From: QAMH01 sp964435565
GTDB lineage: Bacteria; Actinomycetota; Coriobacteriia; Coriobacteriales; QAMH01
Reading direction: 5' to 3'
DNA length: 33,362 nucleotides
NCBI GenBank assembly: GCA_964435565.1
Contig: CAYSZR010000018.1
Location: forward strand, 1 to 33,362
The notes below the pieces were generated by a model. That model ran no database searches, was not told the DNA's origin, and worked only from the letters and a program-made list of their open reading frames with translations. Position numbers and translations under genes: made by a program. This document shows positions 22,365 through 30,883 of the stretch, in pieces (the stretch's first letter is position 1; each line of letters starts with the position of its first letter).

Positions 22365-23147
22365 ATGGCACTCACCGATGAGCAGCGAGACCGCTACGCA
22401 CGACATATCGTGCTCGACGGTTTTGGAACGACGGGGCAGGAAAGGCTCTGCGCATCTCGTATGCTCATCGTGGGTGCCGGCGGACTTGGTTCGCCCGTCG
22501 CGCTTTACCTCGCCGCAGCCGGCGTGGGCAGCATCGGCGTCATTGACAATGACACGGTAAGTCTCTCGAACCTGCAGCGCCAGATCCTCCACAGCGAAAA
22601 AACAATCGGCATTCCCAAAGTTGATTCAGCCGCAGCGTCCATGCGGGCCATCAACTCCGGCATCACCGTCGAGACCTTTAACCGGGAGCTCACGGCACAA
22701 GACGCCACTAAGATCATCGAACCCTACGATATCGTCTGCGACTGCACCGACGGAATCTCCTCGAAGCTGCTCGTCAACGATGCCTGCGTCGCACTTGGCA
22801 AGCCTTTTGTGCATGCAAGCGTCTTGGGCTTTTACGGCGAGATTATGACGTATGTGCCCGATGCGGGTCCTTGTTATCGATGCTTCTTGCCAAACGAACC
22901 TGACCAAAACAGGCTTTCCACCTGCGCGACAAAAGGAATTATCGGCGCGCTTGCCGGCATTATCGGATCGATCGAAGCACTCGAAGCCATTAAATACGTT
23001 ACCGGAACCGGCGACCTCTTGTGCGGGAAACTTCTGACCTACGATGCGCTTTCCAATGACTTCGAGATAGTCGATATCGCCCGTGATCCAACATGCGCCG
23101 CATGCGGTAAACACACGCAGGACGCAGAGGGCAAATCAGATCTATAA
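22365..23147 (+). CDS. moeB: MoeB/ThiF-like sulfur carrier adenylyltransferase
   Basis: The enzyme adenylates the C-terminal glycine of a MoaD/ThiS protein. The 260-residue protein has RYARHIVLDGFG, the nucleotide-binding GAGGLGSPVALYLAAAGVG (about 36-54), NLQRQILHS, the catalytic Cys region RLSTCATKGIIGALAG and zinc pairs CYRC and CAAC near the C terminus. It begins 11 bp after the NuoG-like gene. Its partner MoaD is encoded in the same operon, and its stop overlaps the convergent cytochrome-like gene by six bases. Confidence 0.9.
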   Translation: MALTDEQRDRYARHIVLDGFGTTGQERLCASRMLIVGAGGLGSPVALYLAAAGVGSIGVIDNDTVSLSNLQRQILHSEKTIGIPKVDSAAASMRAINSGITVETFNRELTAQDATKIIEPYDIVCDCTDGISSKLLVNDACVALGKPFVHASVLGFYGEIMTYVPDAGPCYRCFLPNEPDQNRLSTCATKGIIGALAGIIGSIEALEAIKYVTGTGDLLCGKLLTYDALSNDFEIVDIARDPTCAACGKHTQDAEGKSDL

Positions 23148-23663
23148 CCAGTGCAAAACGCAAGCAAGAAGTCCGATGGCAACCGCCACCCCGATAAGCC
23201 CAACGCGAATGGGCATGCGTGCACGCTTGTCTATGGCAAGATCGCGCGTCAACGATTTTACGCCCGTATAACTGTGTATCGCGATGAACACGAGTAAGAC
23301 GAGCAGGATCGTCAATTGCACATAGTCATTTCCCGACGTGCTGCCTCCATGCGCAAGCATGTGATAAAGCGCCAGGGCCAGCACCGCGACCCCCGTCACC
23401 CATTTGAGCACCTGATGTTGTTTCTTCCGATTGCTCGGCGGGCGTAGCGTATCGGTATACATATACCATGTCGTCCCCACGCTGCATGCGATGTGAACAG
23501 CGAGGATAACCACTCCTGCCCATGCAAATACGGCAAGCGTATTGGAAACGAGCTGTCTTTGCGACAGAACGCCCAAAAGCGCATGCACCAGAAAGAAGCA
23601 TGCCAGCGCCGCCGCAAGGACGGCATTGATTCTTCTTACTTTGGTGTCATCGATTCGCTTCAT
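23142..23663 (-). CDS. Predicted five-helix membrane protein, cytochrome b-like
   Basis: The function is not known. The 173-residue protein has five hydrophobic segments (about 12-34, 43-65, 84-105, 115-135, 150-170) and histidines in or near the membrane: H27, H57, H101, H105 and H130 (IHSYTGVKSLTRD). Five helices with paired histidines recall the diheme cytochrome b of fumarate reductases, although no dehydrogenase subunit is adjacent. The heme count is an inference. It reads toward the moeB end, sharing six bases with its stop, and no clear promoter is seen in front of it. Confidence 0.6.
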   Translation of the reverse strand: MKRIDDTKVRRINAVLAAALACFFLVHALLGVLSQRQLVSNTLAVFAWAGVVILAVHIACSVGTTWYMYTDTLRPPSNRKKQHQVLKWVTGVAVLALALYHMLAHGGSTSGNDYVQLTILLVLLVFIAIHSYTGVKSLTRDLAIDKRARMPIRVGLIGVAVAIGLLACVLHWL

Positions 23664-23894
23664 GGCAACATTCTAGCGAACCATCCAGAAACGGTGGCAG
23701 ACGCCCTCATATTGCCACAGAATGCTTTTTTGATTTCATGTAAGCGGCTGCTGAACATATGCGAAATCCTGATAATTCTACGGGCTCAAAGCGGACCCTT
23801 CACATCCATTTGCACTTCTTGTTTCATCTTTTACCTATATTTGACGCGCATTCACAAAAAGCGTTACCCGCTTGCGCATATCTTTCGCGTATCA

Positions 23895-23912
23895 TTACAA
23901 CTTATGTTGTGA
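23895..23912 (+). promoter_or_regulatory. Inverted repeat (TTACAAC-TTAT-GTTGTGA) before hdrC
   Basis: TTACAAC (23895-23901) and GTTGTGA (23906-23912) match in six of seven paired positions around TTAT, 15 bp before the hdrC ATG. TTGTGA half-sites occur in the NADH-responsive Rex operator, which would suit a bifurcating operon, but the dyad is not a canonical Rex site and could be a local secondary structure. The 264-bp gap has no other clear content. Confidence 0.35.
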
Positions 23913-23927
23913 CTAGGAAGGGGTTTT

Positions 23928-24506
23928 ATGCGCACCGTAAATCTATCAGCGGTCACAGACGCAGATCATGCGCTTTGCATCAAAATTGCAAAACGCGCTG
24001 GCGTGAACCTGAGTGACTGCTACCAGTGTGGCAAGTGCTCCGCTGGATGTCCCATGGCAGAGGATATGGATCTGCCGCCACAGAAAATCATGCGAATGCT
24101 GCAGCTCGGCCTTGTAAATGAAGCGCTCGATGCAAAAGGGCCATGGCTTTGCGCGCAGTGCATGGCTTGCTCAACGCGCTGCCCGCAAAATATCGAGATA
24201 ACAGACATCATGCGAGAGGTACGCCTCGAATCGCATGCGCAAGGTCGCAAAGCACTTCCCGAAAGCGACACTTTCGAATCGTTGTTTATCAAGAAGGTGC
24301 GCAACAACGGGCGTTCCAACGAACAATATCTCGCTGCTGGCTATAACATGTCCTCTGGCCATCTTATGCAAGACATGGGCAGCGCACCCAAGATGTTCAC
24401 CAAGGGGCTCGTTGGCATCAAACGCAACCGCGTGAACGATCGTGCCGCCGTGCAGCGCCTGATCGACGCATGCGAGCAATCCACAAAGGAGGCCAGGAAC
24501 TCATGA
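23928..24506 (+). CDS. hdrC: Heterodisulfide-reductase subunit C (2[4Fe-4S])
   Basis: This subunit passes electrons from HdrA to HdrB. The 192-residue protein has two cysteine sets, CYQCGKCSAGCP (31-42) and CAQCMACSTRCPQ (about 75-87), as in HdrC. A long C-terminal helix region follows. The start ATG follows AGGAAGGGG and opens the operon; its stop overlaps hdrB (ATGA). It is the first gene of a complete hdrCBA-flxDCBA set. Confidence 0.93.
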   Translation: MRTVNLSAVTDADHALCIKIAKRAGVNLSDCYQCGKCSAGCPMAEDMDLPPQKIMRMLQLGLVNEALDAKGPWLCAQCMACSTRCPQNIEITDIMREVRLESHAQGRKALPESDTFESLFIKKVRNNGRSNEQYLAAGYNMSSGHLMQDMGSAPKMFTKGLVGIKRNRVNDRAAVQRLIDACEQSTKEARNS

Positions 24507-25420
24507 CACAGCTGACCTATTCATACTTTCCCGGCTGCTCTGCTGATTCGACTGGTTCCTCTCTTTCGCAATCCGCCGCATATATCAACGAGCGTATCGG
24601 TCTCAAGTTGGTAGAGATAGACGATTGGTGCTGCTGCGGCACATCAGCCGCCAAGCTCACGAGTGACGACCTTATGCATGCGCTACCCGCCCGCAGCCTT
24701 GCGCTTTCCGAACAGCAAAACCCGGGCATGGACGTTGTCGCCCCGTGCACTGGTTGCTATGCCGCGCTTAAGGGCACTGTCCACTGGGCGCGTCAAAGCG
24801 AGAAAAACCGCCTGCACGTAAGCAATCTCATCAACATGGATTATCAGGCGAGCGTCAACGTGAAAAGCCTGCTCGAAATCATGGTCGAACCAGACATGGT
24901 CGACCTTGTCGCCTCCAAGCTCACTAAATCTCTAGGCGGCATGAAGATCGCATGCTATTACGGCTGCACGCAGGTTCGTCCCGCAGAGGTAACACAATTC
25001 GAGAACCCCGAAAACCCCATGGCTATGGAACGTCTGCTCAACGCATGCGGTGCTGAATGCGTCGACTGGTCGTTCAAGACCGAATGCTGCGGCGCATCCA
25101 ACCATGTCGTCAGCCCCAAGGCAGCTCGCAAGACCGTCGAACGCATCTTGCGAAACGCCAAAGCAAACGGGGCCGAGGCTATCGTAACCTCATGCCCGCT
25201 TTGTTGGCTCAACGTCGACATGCGTGAAGCGCAAATCAATCGTGAAATGGGCACTGATTATCATATTCCCGTTTATTACTTCACCGAGCTCATCGCCATG
25301 GCCATGGGCGCGACCAGCAAAGAAGCGGGTCTTTCCTATCATTTTGAGCCGGCAGTAGCTCTTGCCACAGGCAAGATCGACACACCGGCCGCACAAGAAA
25401 CTGAGGAGGTGGCCAAATGA
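24503..25420 (+). CDS. hdrB: Heterodisulfide-reductase subunit B (CCG domains)
   Basis: This is the thiol/disulfide-reactive subunit with two non-cubane [4Fe-4S] clusters. The 305-residue protein carries two CCG motifs: C12, C44, C45, C82, C85 (FPGCSADS, WCCCGTS, CTGC) and C151, C155, C195, C196, C231, C234 (CYYGC, ECCGASN, CPLC). ATG 24503 lies within the hdrC stop (ATGA) behind AAAGGAGG, so earlier in-frame starts were rejected. Methanogen-like coenzymes M/B are not expected; the natural disulfide substrate in bacteria is unresolved (DsrC-type or other). Confidence 0.94.
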   Translation: MTQLTYSYFPGCSADSTGSSLSQSAAYINERIGLKLVEIDDWCCCGTSAAKLTSDDLMHALPARSLALSEQQNPGMDVVAPCTGCYAALKGTVHWARQSEKNRLHVSNLINMDYQASVNVKSLLEIMVEPDMVDLVASKLTKSLGGMKIACYYGCTQVRPAEVTQFENPENPMAMERLLNACGAECVDWSFKTECCGASNHVVSPKAARKTVERILRNAKANGAEAIVTSCPLCWLNVDMREAQINREMGTDYHIPVYYFTELIAMAMGATSKEAGLSYHFEPAVALATGKIDTPAAQETEEVAK

Positions 25421-27402
25421 GTCGAATCGGCGTTTTCGTCTGCTGGTGTGGCAGTAACATTGGCGGTATCGTCGACTGCCCGGCCGTCGTTGAATACGCG
25501 GCCACGCTTCCCAATGTAGTACATGCCGAAGACAACAAATACACCTGCTCGGATCCCGGTCAGGCAAAGATCAAAGAAGCCATCGAAGAACATAATCTCG
25601 ACCGTATCGTCGTTGCCGCATGCTCGCCGGCCATGCACGAGCTCACTTGGCGCAATCTTTTGAAAGATACCAAGATCAACCCGTATATGCTCGAGGTAGC
25701 GAACCTGCGCGAGCAGTGCTCGTGGGTTCATACCGATAAGGCGGAGGCAACCGACAAGGCAAAAGACCTCGTGAAAATGGCCGTTGCCAAAGTCGATCGT
25801 AACGTCCCGCTATTCACCGAGCAGATTCCCGTGAACAAGAACGCGCTCATCATCGGCGGCGGCATCGCCGGCATCACGGCAGCTCTCGACATAGCCGACG
25901 CAGGCTATAAGGTCACCATCGTGGAACGCCAGCCAACTATCGGCGGCAAGATGCCCATGCTTGATAAGACCTTCCCCACCATGGACTGCTCGGCATGTAT
26001 ATCGACACCCAAGATGTCCGAGGCCGGCAACCATCCCAACATCACGCTCAAGACACTTTCGGAAGTCGAAAAGGTTGAGGGATTCGTGGGCAATTTCGAG
26101 GTCACCATCCGCGAAAAGGCCAAGTACGTTGACTATGACAAATGCACCGGCTGTGGCATGTGCACTACCAAATGTCCCAGCAAAAAGATTCCCAGCGAAT
26201 GGAATCAGGGACTCAGCAACCGCACGGCTATCTATAAGCCGTTCGAGCAAGCAGTTCCCTCTAAGCCTGTCATCGATCCTGATCATTGCACCATGCTCAC
26301 CAAGGGCAAATGCGGCTTATGCGCCAAAATATGCCCGACCGGCGCCATCAATTACGAAGATGAGGACAGGCTCACGACCGAAACCTACGGCGCCGTCATC
26401 CTGGCAACAGGCTATGACCTCATCGAATGGCAGAAAATCTATCCCGAATACGGCGGGGGCGCCTATGAAGATGTCATCGACGGACTGCATTTCGAGCGCA
26501 TCGTAAACGCCTCTGGTCCCACTGAAGGCCACATCCTGCGCCCAAGCGACGGCACGGAGCCTAAGAGCTGCGTCATCATCAAATGCGTTGGCAGCCGAGA
26601 CCCCAACAAGGGCAAGGCATATTGCTCGCGTGCCTGCTGTATGTATGGCGCCAAGCATGCACATCAATACCTGGACAAGATTCCCGATGGCAAATGCTAT
26701 GTCTTCTATATGGATGTACGTACGCCGGGCAGGCGCTATGACGAATTCTACATGCAGACCATGAACGATGGCGCAATATATCTGCGCGGCCGCGTAAGCA
26801 AGATCTATAAAGAAGGCGACCACTATGTCGTCTTGGGCGTCGACACCATTTCAGGTGAAAACGTGCAGATCGATGCGGATATGGTCGTACTTGAAACCGC
26901 AATGGTAGCAGCTCAAGGCGCACGTGAAACGTCGATGATGTTCGGCGTTCAGTGCGACGAGGATGACTGGATCACAGAAGCGCATCCCAAGCTTCGCCCA
27001 GTCGAGACTGCTTCTCGCGGTATCTATCTGGCCGGCACGGCACAAGGCCCCAAGGATATCCCCGACACCGTCGCGCAAGCAGGTGCGGCAGCATCAAAGG
27101 TCATCATTCTGTTCAGCCACGACACTATCGAAAGCGAGCCGCAGATCAGCCACGTTGACGAAGCGAATTGCTCAGGGTGCGGCCAATGCGTGGGCATCTG
27201 CCCGTACGGTGCGCTCAGCCTCGTGGAAAAACAGTTCCGTGAAAACTCTGTCAAGATCACTCGCACGGTCTGCCAGGTCAATTCAGCGCTCTGCCAAGGC
27301 TGTGGCGCTTGCACGGTCGCATGCCGACCCGGTGCGCTCGACCTGCTGGGCTTTAGCGACGAAGGCATCATGAAGGCGGTGGACGCACTATGTCAGTGGT
27401 AG
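25417..27402 (+). CDS. hdrA: Heterodisulfide-reductase subunit A (FAD, electron bifurcation)
   Basis: This 661-residue flavoprotein bears the bifurcating FAD. It has the N-terminal HdrA part (C9, C11, C21 and C44), FAD-binding GGGIAGITAALDIADAGYKV (about 147-166) with GGKMPMLDKTFPTMDCSACI (about 176-195), and two FeS sets in the middle (CTGCGMCTTKCP, about 242; KCGLCAKICP, about 297). The thioredoxin-reductase-like middle has CVIIKCVGSRDPNKGKAYC. A C-terminal 2[4Fe-4S] ferredoxin domain (CSGCGQCVGICP, about 585; CQGCGACTVACRP, about 625) closes it. No selenocysteine (TGA) interrupts it. The start overlaps hdrB (ATGA). It is predicted to split electrons from NADH (via Flx) between ferredoxin and a disulfide. 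Confidence 0.95.
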   Translation: MSRIGVFVCWCGSNIGGIVDCPAVVEYAATLPNVVHAEDNKYTCSDPGQAKIKEAIEEHNLDRIVVAACSPAMHELTWRNLLKDTKINPYMLEVANLREQCSWVHTDKAEATDKAKDLVKMAVAKVDRNVPLFTEQIPVNKNALIIGGGIAGITAALDIADAGYKVTIVERQPTIGGKMPMLDKTFPTMDCSACISTPKMSEAGNHPNITLKTLSEVEKVEGFVGNFEVTIREKAKYVDYDKCTGCGMCTTKCPSKKIPSEWNQGLSNRTAIYKPFEQAVPSKPVIDPDHCTMLTKGKCGLCAKICPTGAINYEDEDRLTTETYGAVILATGYDLIEWQKIYPEYGGGAYEDVIDGLHFERIVNASGPTEGHILRPSDGTEPKSCVIIKCVGSRDPNKGKAYCSRACCMYGAKHAHQYLDKIPDGKCYVFYMDVRTPGRRYDEFYMQTMNDGAIYLRGRVSKIYKEGDHYVVLGVDTISGENVQIDADMVVLETAMVAAQGARETSMMFGVQCDEDDWITEAHPKLRPVETASRGIYLAGTAQGPKDIPDTVAQAGAAASKVIILFSHDTIESEPQISHVDEANCSGCGQCVGICPYGALSLVEKQFRENSVKITRTVCQVNSALCQGCGACTVACRPGALDLLGFSDEGIMKAVDALCQW

Positions 27403-27959
27403 AAGAAGGCAAGACGGCCACGATTACAACCGAGGCGCAAGGTGAATGGCGCCCCAAGATTCTGGCTTTCACCTGCCGTTGGTGCACGTACACAGGCGCC
27501 GACCTCGCAGGTCTGAACCGTATGAAATACCCGGCAGACATTCGCCTGCTGCGCGTGCCCTGCTCAGGTGACGTGAATCCTCAGTATGTGCTCGAAGCGC
27601 TGCAGCGCGGCTGCGATGGCGTCATCGTATGCGGATGCCATCCTGGCGATTGCCATTATGCTACGGGCAACTACTATGCCAAGCGCCGTATGATGATCTT
27701 CAAACGCGAACTCGAGTACATCGGCCTTGAACCAGACCGCTTCCAGATCAAATGGATTTCAGGCGCCGAGGCCGCCAAGTTCCGCGACACCGTGACCGAA
27801 TTCGTCGGCCGTATCACCGAGCTCGGCCCCATCGAAGGCGACTTCAGGCTTGAAGAATCCTTGGGCTCTCCGCTCATGGGCAAAGGTCCCAAGGAAGTCC
27901 CGCCACGTGAAGGCGGCAGCGAACCAGTGCTCGCCGCTGAACAAGGAGGGCAGGCATAA
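27390..27959 (+). CDS. flxD: FlxD/MvhD-like [2Fe-2S] electron-transfer subunit
   Basis: This subunit links the Flx module to HdrA. The 189-residue protein begins after a short head with the MvhD pattern FTCRWCTYTGADLAGLNRMK (C29, C32), CSGDVNP (C58) and CDGVIVCGCHPGDCHY (C75, C81, C83, C88), which bind a [2Fe-2S] cluster. Its start lies 13 bases inside the hdrA end, indicating tight coupling. The C-terminal tail of about 25 residues (SLGSPLMGKGPKEVPPREGG) is low in conserved motifs. Confidence 0.93.
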   Translation: MSVVEEGKTATITTEAQGEWRPKILAFTCRWCTYTGADLAGLNRMKYPADIRLLRVPCSGDVNPQYVLEALQRGCDGVIVCGCHPGDCHYATGNYYAKRRMMIFKRELEYIGLEPDRFQIKWISGAEAAKFRDTVTEFVGRITELGPIEGDFRLEESLGSPLMGKGPKEVPPREGGSEPVLAAEQGGQA

Positions 27960-28813
27960 TGGCCGACATCCAGGATCAGATTCGAGCTCGTGCCAAAGAG
28001 CTGATCGAAAGCGGCGAATACGCTGCATTCATCGGCTGGGAAGCAGGACGCTTTGAAAAGCAGACGACCCCGCTCATCTGCCTTAAGCCTGAAGATACCG
28101 ATCGCCTCGTCTTCAATGAATACTGCGCAAACAACCTGGCTAAATACGTTCAGGACCTGAAACGCCGTGGCAAGGTAGCTCTTATCGTGCGTGGCTGCGA
28201 TTCACGTGCGATCAACCGCATGATCGAAGACAACCAGTTCAAACGCGAGGACGTATATCTGCTAGGCATCGGCTGCCCGCAGATGAAGGACCGCAAAACT
28301 GACGCCGTCTTCAACAAGTGCACCAACTGCCAGCATCGAAATCCCGTTGTCTATGACGAGATGATCGGCGAGCCGGTTGTCGAAACCCCGCCTGCAGACC
28401 GCTTCTTGCAAGCGACGCTCGTCGAGGGCCTTGACCAACAAGCGCGTCAGAACTTCTTCAACATGGCATTCGAGAAGTGCATCCGTTGCTATGCATGCCG
28501 CGACGTCTGCCCTTGCTGTACCTGCCGCATCTGCTTTGTCGACCAGCGCCGCGTTGGCTGGCAGGGCAAGCAGAATAACTTCAATGAGAACCGCTTCTAC
28601 GGCTTAGTCCGCGCGTTCCATATTGCGGATCGTTGCATAGAATGCGGCGAATGCGAACGCGTCTGCCCCATGGAACTGCCGCTCATGTCCATCAACCGCA
28701 AGCTGGTGAAAGACATGAACAACCTCTTCGGCGAATACGAAAGCGGCATGACAGCCGAAAATCCCGACGTCTTGCGCAACTATAACCTTGATGACCTCGA
28801 AGAATTCATGTAG
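27959..28813 (+). CDS. flxC: FlxC-like iron-sulfur subunit
   Basis: This 284-residue protein contains an N-terminal domain (ELIESGEYAAFIGWEAGRFE, GCDSRAINRMIEDN, GCPQMKD, KCTNCQHRNP) resembling the small FrhB/FdhB-like region. A large cysteine-rich middle follows (CIRCYACRDVCPCCTCRICF, about 176-195) and a [4Fe-4S] set CIECGECERVCPMELPLMS (about 226-245). Its start ATG shares a base with the flxD stop (TAATG) behind AAGGAGGG. It is an FeS-relay subunit of the Flx NADH dehydrogenase; the detailed role is not established here. Confidence 0.87.
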   Translation: MADIQDQIRARAKELIESGEYAAFIGWEAGRFEKQTTPLICLKPEDTDRLVFNEYCANNLAKYVQDLKRRGKVALIVRGCDSRAINRMIEDNQFKREDVYLLGIGCPQMKDRKTDAVFNKCTNCQHRNPVVYDEMIGEPVVETPPADRFLQATLVEGLDQQARQNFFNMAFEKCIRCYACRDVCPCCTCRICFVDQRRVGWQGKQNNFNENRFYGLVRAFHIADRCIECGECERVCPMELPLMSINRKLVKDMNNLFGEYESGMTAENPDVLRNYNLDDLEEFM

Positions 28814-28831
28814 GAGGGAGGAGATTAAACA

Positions 28832-29851
28832 ATGATACTCAAGAAAGACAAACTCGATGCATTGCTCGACGAACTCTCGAAGTCGGCTGTCGTCTATGTC
28901 CCTAAAGAGATTTCCGGCGTGTACAAGTTCGCGCCCTTCATCTCCTCTGAAAAGCCGCGTTTCGACATCGTCAACACGGTACTGCCGCCCAAAGACCTGC
29001 TTTTCCCACAAAGCCAGAAGATGTATCACTATGGCGTGGACACGAACGGCGACATGTACGTCGATCCCATCATCGAATCGGATGACCAGATCCTGTTCGG
29101 TGTGCGTCCTTGCGATATGCGCTCTATCGAATGCCTGGACGACGTATTCTTCACCAAAGGCTATATCGACGAATTCTATGAGGCAAAACGCCAGAAACTG
29201 CTGACCGTGGCGATATGCTGCACAGCCCCTGGCGAAGCATGCTTCTGCGAATCGATGGGACTAAACCCCAACGAAGCCCCAAGCGCTGATATCGTGCTGC
29301 ATGAAAGCGCCGATGCCTACAGCGTCGCCGCTCAGACCGACGAGGGCACCGCAGCACTCGAAACATGGAAACCGTTTCTCGAAGAAGGCAGCGCGCAGGC
29401 ATCTGAAGCGCACTGCACCTTGCAAGTCGACGGCGAAAACGTCAAAGACCGCATCGCCGCGCTGGCAAACAGCGATGAACTCTGGGACAGCATGAGCATC
29501 AAGTGCCTTAATTGCGGCACGTGCACCTATGTTTGCCCCACCTGCTACTGTTTCGATATCGAGCAAGAGAATCGCTGCAAAGAGGGCGTCCGTTTCCGCT
29601 GCTGGGATAGCTGCATGTTCAGCGAGTACACCGAAATGGCCGGCGGCCATAACCCCCGTCCTGAAAAGGTCGATCGCGTACGCAACCGCTTTATGCATAA
29701 GCTTAACTTCTTCGAAGACCGTTATGGCAAGAAGCTCTGCGTCGGCTGCGGGCGCTGCGTGGAGAAATGCCCAGTCGCGCTTGATATAACGCTGCTTATC
29801 GACCGCGTAAACGAGCTGACCGAAAAAACGGAGGTGACCGCACATGCCTAA
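28832..29851 (+). CDS. flxB: FlxB-like FeS subunit (AsrA-type)
   Basis: The 339-residue protein is of the sulfite-reductase-A (AsrA) kind: an N-terminal domain (VPKEISGVYKFAPF, FGVRPCDMRSIECL, CCTAPGEACFCESMG) and two C-terminal [4Fe-4S] sites, CLNCGTCTYVCPTCYCF (about 224-240) and CVGCGRCVEKCPVALD (about 302-317). It begins 18 bases after the flxC stop behind GGAGGGAGGAG. It overlaps flxA by eight bases. It should pass electrons from FlxA to the Hdr side. Confidence 0.9.
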   Translation: MILKKDKLDALLDELSKSAVVYVPKEISGVYKFAPFISSEKPRFDIVNTVLPPKDLLFPQSQKMYHYGVDTNGDMYVDPIIESDDQILFGVRPCDMRSIECLDDVFFTKGYIDEFYEAKRQKLLTVAICCTAPGEACFCESMGLNPNEAPSADIVLHESADAYSVAAQTDEGTAALETWKPFLEEGSAQASEAHCTLQVDGENVKDRIAALANSDELWDSMSIKCLNCGTCTYVCPTCYCFDIEQENRCKEGVRFRCWDSCMFSEYTEMAGGHNPRPEKVDRVRNRFMHKLNFFEDRYGKKLCVGCGRCVEKCPVALDITLLIDRVNELTEKTEVTAHA

Positions 29852-30716
29852 GATTGAAATCAGCCATGGCTGCGCGCAGGGCGATCCGCAAGCGCTCATT
29901 CCGCAGGTCTGCAAGATAACCCAGATTATCGAGGAAACTCAGGACGTCAAAAGCTTCAGGCTCTCGACGCTTGATGGCAAAAAACCATTCGAGAACAAGC
30001 CCGGACAGCTTGGCATGTTCTCATTCATCAGCGAAGGTGAGTCGATGTTCTGCGTCGCCGACAATGGCGATGATTACGTCGAATTTACCGTCAAAAAGGT
30101 CGGTCGTGTGACCGAACAGCTGCATTCACTCGAAGTAGGCGACGAGGTCGGCCTGCGTGGGCCATATGGCAACTGGTTTCCTTATGAGAGTTGCAAAGGC
30201 CGCGACATGATCTTTATCGGCGGCGGCATCGGCATGCCCCCCGTGCGCTCGTTCTTGCAATACTGCATCAAGAACCGGGAAGATTACGGGCATATCGACA
30301 TGGTCTATTCGGCAAGCACGTACGAAGATCTGGTCTGCAAGGAAGATCTTTTCGAGAATTGGGCGAAGGTTCCCGATATGGACGTGCACGTGAGCGTCTA
30401 TCACGGCTCGCCCGAGTCCGAGGAAAAGGGCATCCCCGAGGCATACACGGCACCGTTTCTTGGGAGCCTTGGCCTAAAGGTCACCGACAACACGGTAGCA
30501 ACGCTATGCGGCGGGCCTTCGCTGTATCGTACCTGTTCCGAAACATTGCTCGATACCATGGGGCTTTCCCCCGAGCAGCTTGTCACAACGCTCGAAATGC
30601 GTATGAAGTGCGGTATCGGCAAATGTGGGCGCTGTAACATCGGCAGTCATTTCATCTGCCTAGATGGTCCCGTGTTCACACGCGCAGAAATCGACGAAAT
30701 GTACGCAACGGCATAA
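29844..30716 (+). CDS. flxA: FlxA-like NAD(H)-binding flavoprotein (AsrB-type)
   Basis: The subunit oxidises NADH in the Flx module. The 290-residue protein has a ferredoxin-reductase FAD domain (PGQLGMFSFISEGE), the NAD-binding glycine loop IFIGGGIGMPPVRSFLQYC (about 120-140), and a C-terminal [2Fe-2S] site of PyrK/AsrB type with CGIGKCGRCNIG (about 255) and C273 (FICLDGPVF). The start ATG lies eight bases inside flxB. It is the last gene before a strong terminator. FAD- and NADH-binding are supported by motifs; direction and partner come from Flx-Hdr family knowledge. Confidence 0.93.
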   Translation: MPKIEISHGCAQGDPQALIPQVCKITQIIEETQDVKSFRLSTLDGKKPFENKPGQLGMFSFISEGESMFCVADNGDDYVEFTVKKVGRVTEQLHSLEVGDEVGLRGPYGNWFPYESCKGRDMIFIGGGIGMPPVRSFLQYCIKNREDYGHIDMVYSASTYEDLVCKEDLFENWAKVPDMDVHVSVYHGSPESEEKGIPEAYTAPFLGSLGLKVTDNTVATLCGGPSLYRTCSETLLDTMGLSPEQLVTTLEMRMKCGIGKCGRCNIGSHFICLDGPVFTRAEIDEMYATA

Positions 30717-30733
30717 GCGTTCTCGCGTCCATC

Positions 30734-30772
30734 AGGCCGTCACCGGGGGTTACCTTTGTGACGGCCTTTTTA
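30734..30772 (+). terminator. Strong intrinsic terminator after flxA
   Basis: GGCCGTCAC (30735-30743) pairs with GTGACGGCC (30758-30766), followed by TTTTTATA. It closes the hdr-flx operon and separates it from the alcohol dehydrogenase gene. Confidence 0.9.
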
Positions 30773-30883
30773 TATACAACACCTTTCAACGCCCTCTCGT
30801 TCCTCTCGTCACTGGACGTATCCCCATCGGTGCAAATCTGACTTACAATCAGTGCATTCAAACAGGCAGCAAAGGAGCACTTC

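Noticed and set aside
25417..27402. Selenocysteine in HdrA or FlxD
   Set aside because: No in-frame TGA occurs in the genes; cysteines occupy the expected sites.
16690..30716. A class II benzoyl-CoA reductase (Bam) complex
   Set aside because: Gene types resemble BamBC, BamDEF and BamGHI, but the AOR-family protein has true AOR motifs (GPEYEAG, YATSNRGGCHVRGY) and the Flx genes and adh match the Flx-Hdr pathway better. No aromatic-degradation genes were seen.
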